Assembly (NCBI RefSeq): GCF_023065955.2
Contig: NC_079873.1
Location: 9,376,566-9,440,565 of the forward strand
DNA: 64,000 nucleotides
DNA from: Ursus arctos
Lineage: Eukaryota; Chordata; Mammalia; Carnivora; Ursidae
Direction of reading: 5' to 3'
The notes under the pieces are model-generated. The model saw only the letters and a program-made list of their open reading frames with translations. It was not told the DNA's origin and ran no database searches. Shown here piece after piece: positions 59,990-64,000 of this stretch (the first letter of the stretch is position 1; every line of letters begins with the position of its first letter). Both the position numbers and the translations under genes were made by a program.

Positions 59990-60310
59990 CTTTGCAGAAG
60001 GCTCTTTCAAGACTCACATGCACACGGCCCCAAGGATCCCATACGCTACTAGGCGAGCGCGTCTCCCGCGCTCATCACCCCCACCAGCTACAACTGAGGG
60101 CCGAGCCCTTTCTGCCTCTGGCTCTGCTGGCAGGAGGTCGCCGCCGCCAGGGGGCTTGCGGCTCTTTCCCGGGGCGGGGGGGGGGGGGGGGGGTCCACGT
60201 CAATCACTCGCTGCAGCCAATAGGTGGCAGCAACACTCTGCCTACAGCTTTGGGATTCGCTTCACGGAGCGTTCAGGGCGTGGAAGGCTCATTGTTGACT
60301 CTCAAACAGG
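59990..60310. other. CpG-rich patch with CCAAT box and long G run downstream of TLR8
   Basis: Local cluster of CpGs (gcgagcgcgtctcccgcgct, tcgccgccgcc), an uninterrupted run of 18 G at 60176-60193, and a CCAAT box in 'gcagccaataggtgg'. It looks promoter-like, but no ORF with recognised similarity follows. It may serve a non-coding RNA or be a regulatory island. Confidence 0.35.
60144..60159 (+). promoter_or_regulatory. CTCF-like motif 4 (weaker)
   Basis: CCGCCAGGGGGCTTGC resembles the + strand CTCF core CCRCNAGGGGGCRSYN, with mismatches at its 3' end. It has opposite orientation to the other three and is in the CpG-rich patch downstream of TLR8. Confidence 0.35.
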
Positions 60311-60789
60311 GCTTCTCACCTGCCTGTGGACTCACATTTTCCTCCAAGCAGCGCTACGACAGCTGGAAGCAAACGTGTTGGAACTAAGAGAGTTCAGGAA
60401 AGGCTGGTTCTACTGCAAATCGGAGAATGGGCTCGCTCTCATTAAAAACAAACAAACAAAAACACGTTTTGGGGGGCCCTAATCCTACACTGTTTGTCCA
60501 GCAATGTCTTGGCTTAATCAATTTAGACATCAACTGGTAAACTCAAGTGGAAGTTTCTAATTGGCTCTGGGTGATGTCACACGAGGCTGGGAGAACTGGT
60601 TTTCTAGGTGTGCTGCTTCTTAATCCCTGAAACATCTAGAAGAAAAAAGCTGTGAGCCCTTTCACTTCCTGCCGAACCAGGGCCTTCACTTGTAAGTGGA
60701 TACGAAGCTTTTCCCAAACGCTCTTTATAAACAACAGAAAACCCAAGAAACAGCAATGCGAAGTGGGAGCGAGGAAAATAAACCGCCGT

Positions 60790-60930
60790 TTCCGCTCGGC
60801 CCTTGGCTGTACCTGGAAACCACCTGGGAGTTTCATGCCCCCGCGCAGACGCCAGGGCCCCGCCCCAGGTTCTGATGAACTGGTCTGGATACCACCTGGG
60901 CGCCTGGAGTTTGAAAGATCCGCAGGTGAT
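60790..60930 (+). repeat. MER5A-like fragment
   Basis: ggaaaccacctgggagtttc and gtctggataccacctgggcg. Confidence 0.5.
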
Positions 60931-61504
60931 GTCAGCATGCGGCCAAGATGGAGCGCCATTGTTCGGTGTGCGGCCTTGGCTCCCGTGTTACTGAAATCCT
61001 CACACCCACGGACAAGTGTAGATTCCTTATGCCTGGAGCACATTTAAAATAAAACCCAAGGCTTAGTAAGAGAAAGCACAGGGTCAGAGGGATGGGAACC
61101 GGATTGAAACTGAGCATAAAGCAAAGTCGGGTGCTTTTTTCTTCTCCCTCTCTTTCGAATTGCCATCACTAACCGCCCCCAAAGAATACAGGCTTATTAT
61201 TTACTTTATCCATTTTGGAATGAAGCACTTGTATTTGCCGGCCTTCAAACACTTCCACGTTGTCTAAGGGGGGGGGTGCACCCTGATTTGCAGTGTTCGC
61301 CAGTTTCCACCGTGTAAATACTCCCCCCGCGGCTGATTGCAAGCTACGGAGGTGACACCAGAGAATACGGAATGGGGGACTCACGACCGATCACATCCCC
61401 CCCGCCCCGTCTTCCCGAGAGGGCCCTTTATGCTGATCCAGGGCGGCTCAGAGAGACTGGAACCAATTGCTGAAGGCCACCGAGTAAGGAACCTATAAAA
61501 TGGA

Positions 61505-61935
61505 TATGGTGGGCAGAATAACGGCTCCCCCAAAGATGTCCACATCCTAATCCCTGGAACCCGAGAGTATGTTGGTTGCAGGTAGAATTAATGCTGCTCG
61601 CCAGCGGGCCTTAAAGGAGGGAGAGTCTGAGTTAGCCGGGTGGGGCCGGTGTCGTCACAAGGGTCCTGAGCCCTTGCACGTGGACGGAGAGGGCGCGGAG
61701 CAGGAGACCGGAGGGAAACGGCATTGCGGGCGGAGGATGGAGAGAGGCACCATGGCTGTCTTTGCAGGTGGAGCAAGAGGCCACGGGCCAAAGGGCAAGA
61801 AAGGAGATGCACCCCCAGAGCCTTCAGAGAAGTACCCAGCCTGAAGTCCCTTGACTTTGGCCCAGCGAGACCTGCCTGGGACTTTGACCTCGGGAAGCGT
61901 AAGAGCCTATGTCTGTGTGGCTTAAGTTGCTAAGC
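61505..61935 (+). repeat. MaLR-type (MLT1-like) LTR
   Basis: gggcagaataacggctcccc, aagatgtccacatcctaatc, cacaagggtcctgagccctt and gtggcttaagttgctaagcc follow the LTR in order. Unusually CpG-rich for such an old repeat. Confidence 0.65.
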
Positions 61936-62924
61936 CTGTGACAACTGTTCCCGCGGCCGAAGAGCCAAGCTGGCAGTTAGTCCCCCTCCTCCTTCAAGTC
62001 TCAGGGCACATTTCAGCTCGGGGGTGGGGGGGGGGGGCTTTTCCTCGCCCTTGCTAGGCCTGGGCTCTCTCCGCGGAGCTGGGCTCCTAGCACCTACCGC
62101 CAGGTGCGGTGCGTGCGCTCCGAGTCCGCAGCCTCACCCCTGAGGCCAAGGCGGCATTCTCTCACTTTGGCCGCCTTGCCACCAGCACCGTTCCTTCCCC
62201 GCGTGCAGAGCTTAAGCCCGAGACCCAGCAAGCATGAACGTGGGATTAGAGGAGTGAATGCTTGCCCCCCAACCGCAGCAGTAGCCCCGCCCCCTCGTCC
62301 CCACCAGAAATCCTGGCGCCGAGCTGTCAGTGCAGCGGGCATTAATGAAGAGCTGTTCTTGGTGGCATCGGGAGCTACCTGCCCCCCGCCCTCCGGTGCC
62401 ATGGGGGAGCCGCTGGAAAGAGCGAGGCCTCCTGACTCCCTATTGGCCCGCAGAAAAAGCCTTTCCCCCAGCCCAGTGTGTGTCAGCCCCTTTTGCAGAG
62501 GAAGGAGGGTTCTGGCTCCCAACTGAAGAGAAACAGGCGTGATGAATGGGTTCACCGGGCCCGGACTTGCTGCTGCCATCTTTGTCTCAGCAAAGCTTGA
62601 ATTGGATTCGGGCCTTTGGGCTAGTCGCTTGTTTGTCCTCATTTATGAAATGTGAAAAAGACCAGCTTTGTGCTCTGCTTGCTTCCAAGGCTTATGAAAA
62701 AAGGAATAAAAGAGGTCTGGGCAGGCCTTGAGTCTATCACATAGTTAGTACCCTAGGAGCCCATGTGACCACGTGCTAAGAAGAGTCAGGGCTACGTAGG
62801 AAAGTTCACATTCACACGGGAAGTGAAAGTGAATTGCGTCACTTTCTGTCATGTGACAGCTGTGTGCTGCTGATCAAGTCACTGAGCCCCTGTTTCCTCA
62901 GGGGTGAGATGGGTCATGATAGGT

Positions 62925-63335
62925 CCCATTTATTGAACACTTCCCATTCATCCACCCATTCCCATTCAAGCCCTTTGCCATTATCCTTATTATCCAGTCA
63001 TACAGCTTATCAGTGTTAGAATCAGGACCGGCTACATAATTTGCGAGCCCAGCAACCCTCTTCCAGCCTGACTGAACCTCCTGATGGCAGCAGCAGAACA
63101 GTAGACCAAGCCTGGGGCTCGCACAAGGTGACTCTGCAAGTTGCACAGCCAAGAAGCCGGCCCTGGGCAGTCTGACTCCAGAGCCTTCTATAGTAGTATC
63201 TATGCTATGATGGCCGTCTCCCAAGGTGGTTGTGAGGTTGGAGGTGAGACTAATGCATTCCTGGCAGAGGGAACAGCATGAATAATGGTCCGGAAGTGGA
63301 TGCAAGGAGAGGGATATGCATAAAGAATGATAAGC
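62925..63335 (-). repeat. LINE-2/MIR-like fragments, antisense
   Basis: tttattgaacacttcccatt and attcctggcagagggaacag resemble antisense L2. Low certainty. Confidence 0.35.
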
Positions 63336-64000
63336 CCTTGTGGCTGCCTATGTGGTTACTTGGAGGAAAGAGAAATGTGCTGGCGGATAGTACTGCTTCC
63401 AAGCTGTGGCACTCTGAAGGCCCTTGCACTTGAAGCTCTGGTGGTGGGGAGTGCTGGACGGTTTAGAAGCTGGAGGCCATGTGGACACAGGTCAGGGGAC
63501 TTAGCCTAGGGGGCAGGGTGATGAGAGCACCCCCCTAGACGAGGCTCTTACAGCAACACTCCCAGGGCACCATGAGGAGGGGCTCCTGGAGAATAGGCAG
63601 GGGAAATGGGGAGAAGCAGACAACTTAGGGGTAAGTGGAAATTATAAGTTGGGGTTGCAAGCTGGATATCAAGGACCAAGGGGAAAAAGAAAAAGCTCCC
63701 GAGGCCCGATGGCCTAGCCTTCTGTTTTGAGGACATCAGGCCCATCTGACAATGTTAATCACGTACAGAAAGTTCGCCTTGGAGCACACAGCAAACAGGA
63801 TACTTTTCTTGAGGAAGTAGAAACTCTTTGAGAAGGAAAAAAAAAAAATCAATTTCCTAAAAAGAACAGCTGTTACTGTCGATAAACTCAGTCATTTTTC
63901 AATTTGGGTTTTTTCCCCTGAAATCTTCCCTTCTAATTTTGAGAGGCATTTATCAGTTCTTTGATTATGAAATAATCATGTACCCTATATCTCATATTTG

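Larger units (their letters stand above)
51169..64000 (+). other. Region downstream of TLR8, no protein gene seen
   Basis: In mammals the next gene beyond TLR8 is TMSB4X, tens of kilobases away, and nothing resembling its short ORF is present. The region holds SINEs, MaLR-type LTRs, L2, MER5A-like elements, a solo-LTR candidate inside a SINE and CpG-rich patches near 60.0-60.3 and 61.4-62.4 kb. Segments 53270-53700, 54400-55190, 56050-56830, 57015-57580, 57770-58250 and 63340-64000 show nothing I can name. Confidence 0.65.

Noticed and set aside
62094..62642. 182-codon open frame on the - strand
   Set aside because: GC-rich chance frame with no recognisable domain and an overlapping frame on the other strand.

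Overview
The window is mammalian nuclear DNA from a carnivoran, most likely a bear. Two intact immune-receptor exons are read directly: the coding exons of TLR7 and TLR8, both on the + strand. The rest is intron or intergenic DNA full of tRNA-derived carnivore SINEs. Several SINEs belong to a subfamily (head with 'cacagcggttaag', body with 'tatgggatcgagccccacat') that I associate with ursids; this species call rests on memory of the repeat family. TLR7 and TLR8 are neighbours on the X chromosome in mammals, so the window is probably X-linked.

Layout. 1-14165: the last intron of TLR7; its exons 1-2, including the usual ATG, are not found and probably lie upstream. 14166-17315: the last TLR7 exon, coding essentially the whole receptor. 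17316 to about 19025: probable TLR7 3' UTR, carrying a 358-bp MaLR-type LTR and ending near an AATAAA at 19000. About 19026-35150: intergenic DNA between the receptors, with two strong CTCF-like motifs and an ISRE-like site. About 35150-35230: a probable non-coding TLR8 exon 1 with a conserved splice donor. 35231-48008: TLR8 intron(s), with a GC-rich CpG block at 41.2-42.1 kb and LINE-1 fragments. 48009-51134: the last TLR8 exon. 51135-64000: downstream DNA with SINEs, a solo-LTR candidate inserted in a SINE, and two more CpG-rich patches.

TLR7 and TLR8 are endosomal sensors of single-stranded RNA and its breakdown products, and signal through MyD88 to NF-kB and interferon-regulatory factors. 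Both have intact signal peptides, LRR ectodomains with the Z-loop, one membrane span and a TIR domain. The most notable points are in TLR8. The furin-type basic motif of the human Z-loop is absent (LKPR-S instead of RKRR-S). The exon-1 ATG used in human TLR8 appears as CCG, which would force initiation at the internal Met in the last exon. I saw no RNA genes, CRISPR arrays or other convincing protein-coding genes.
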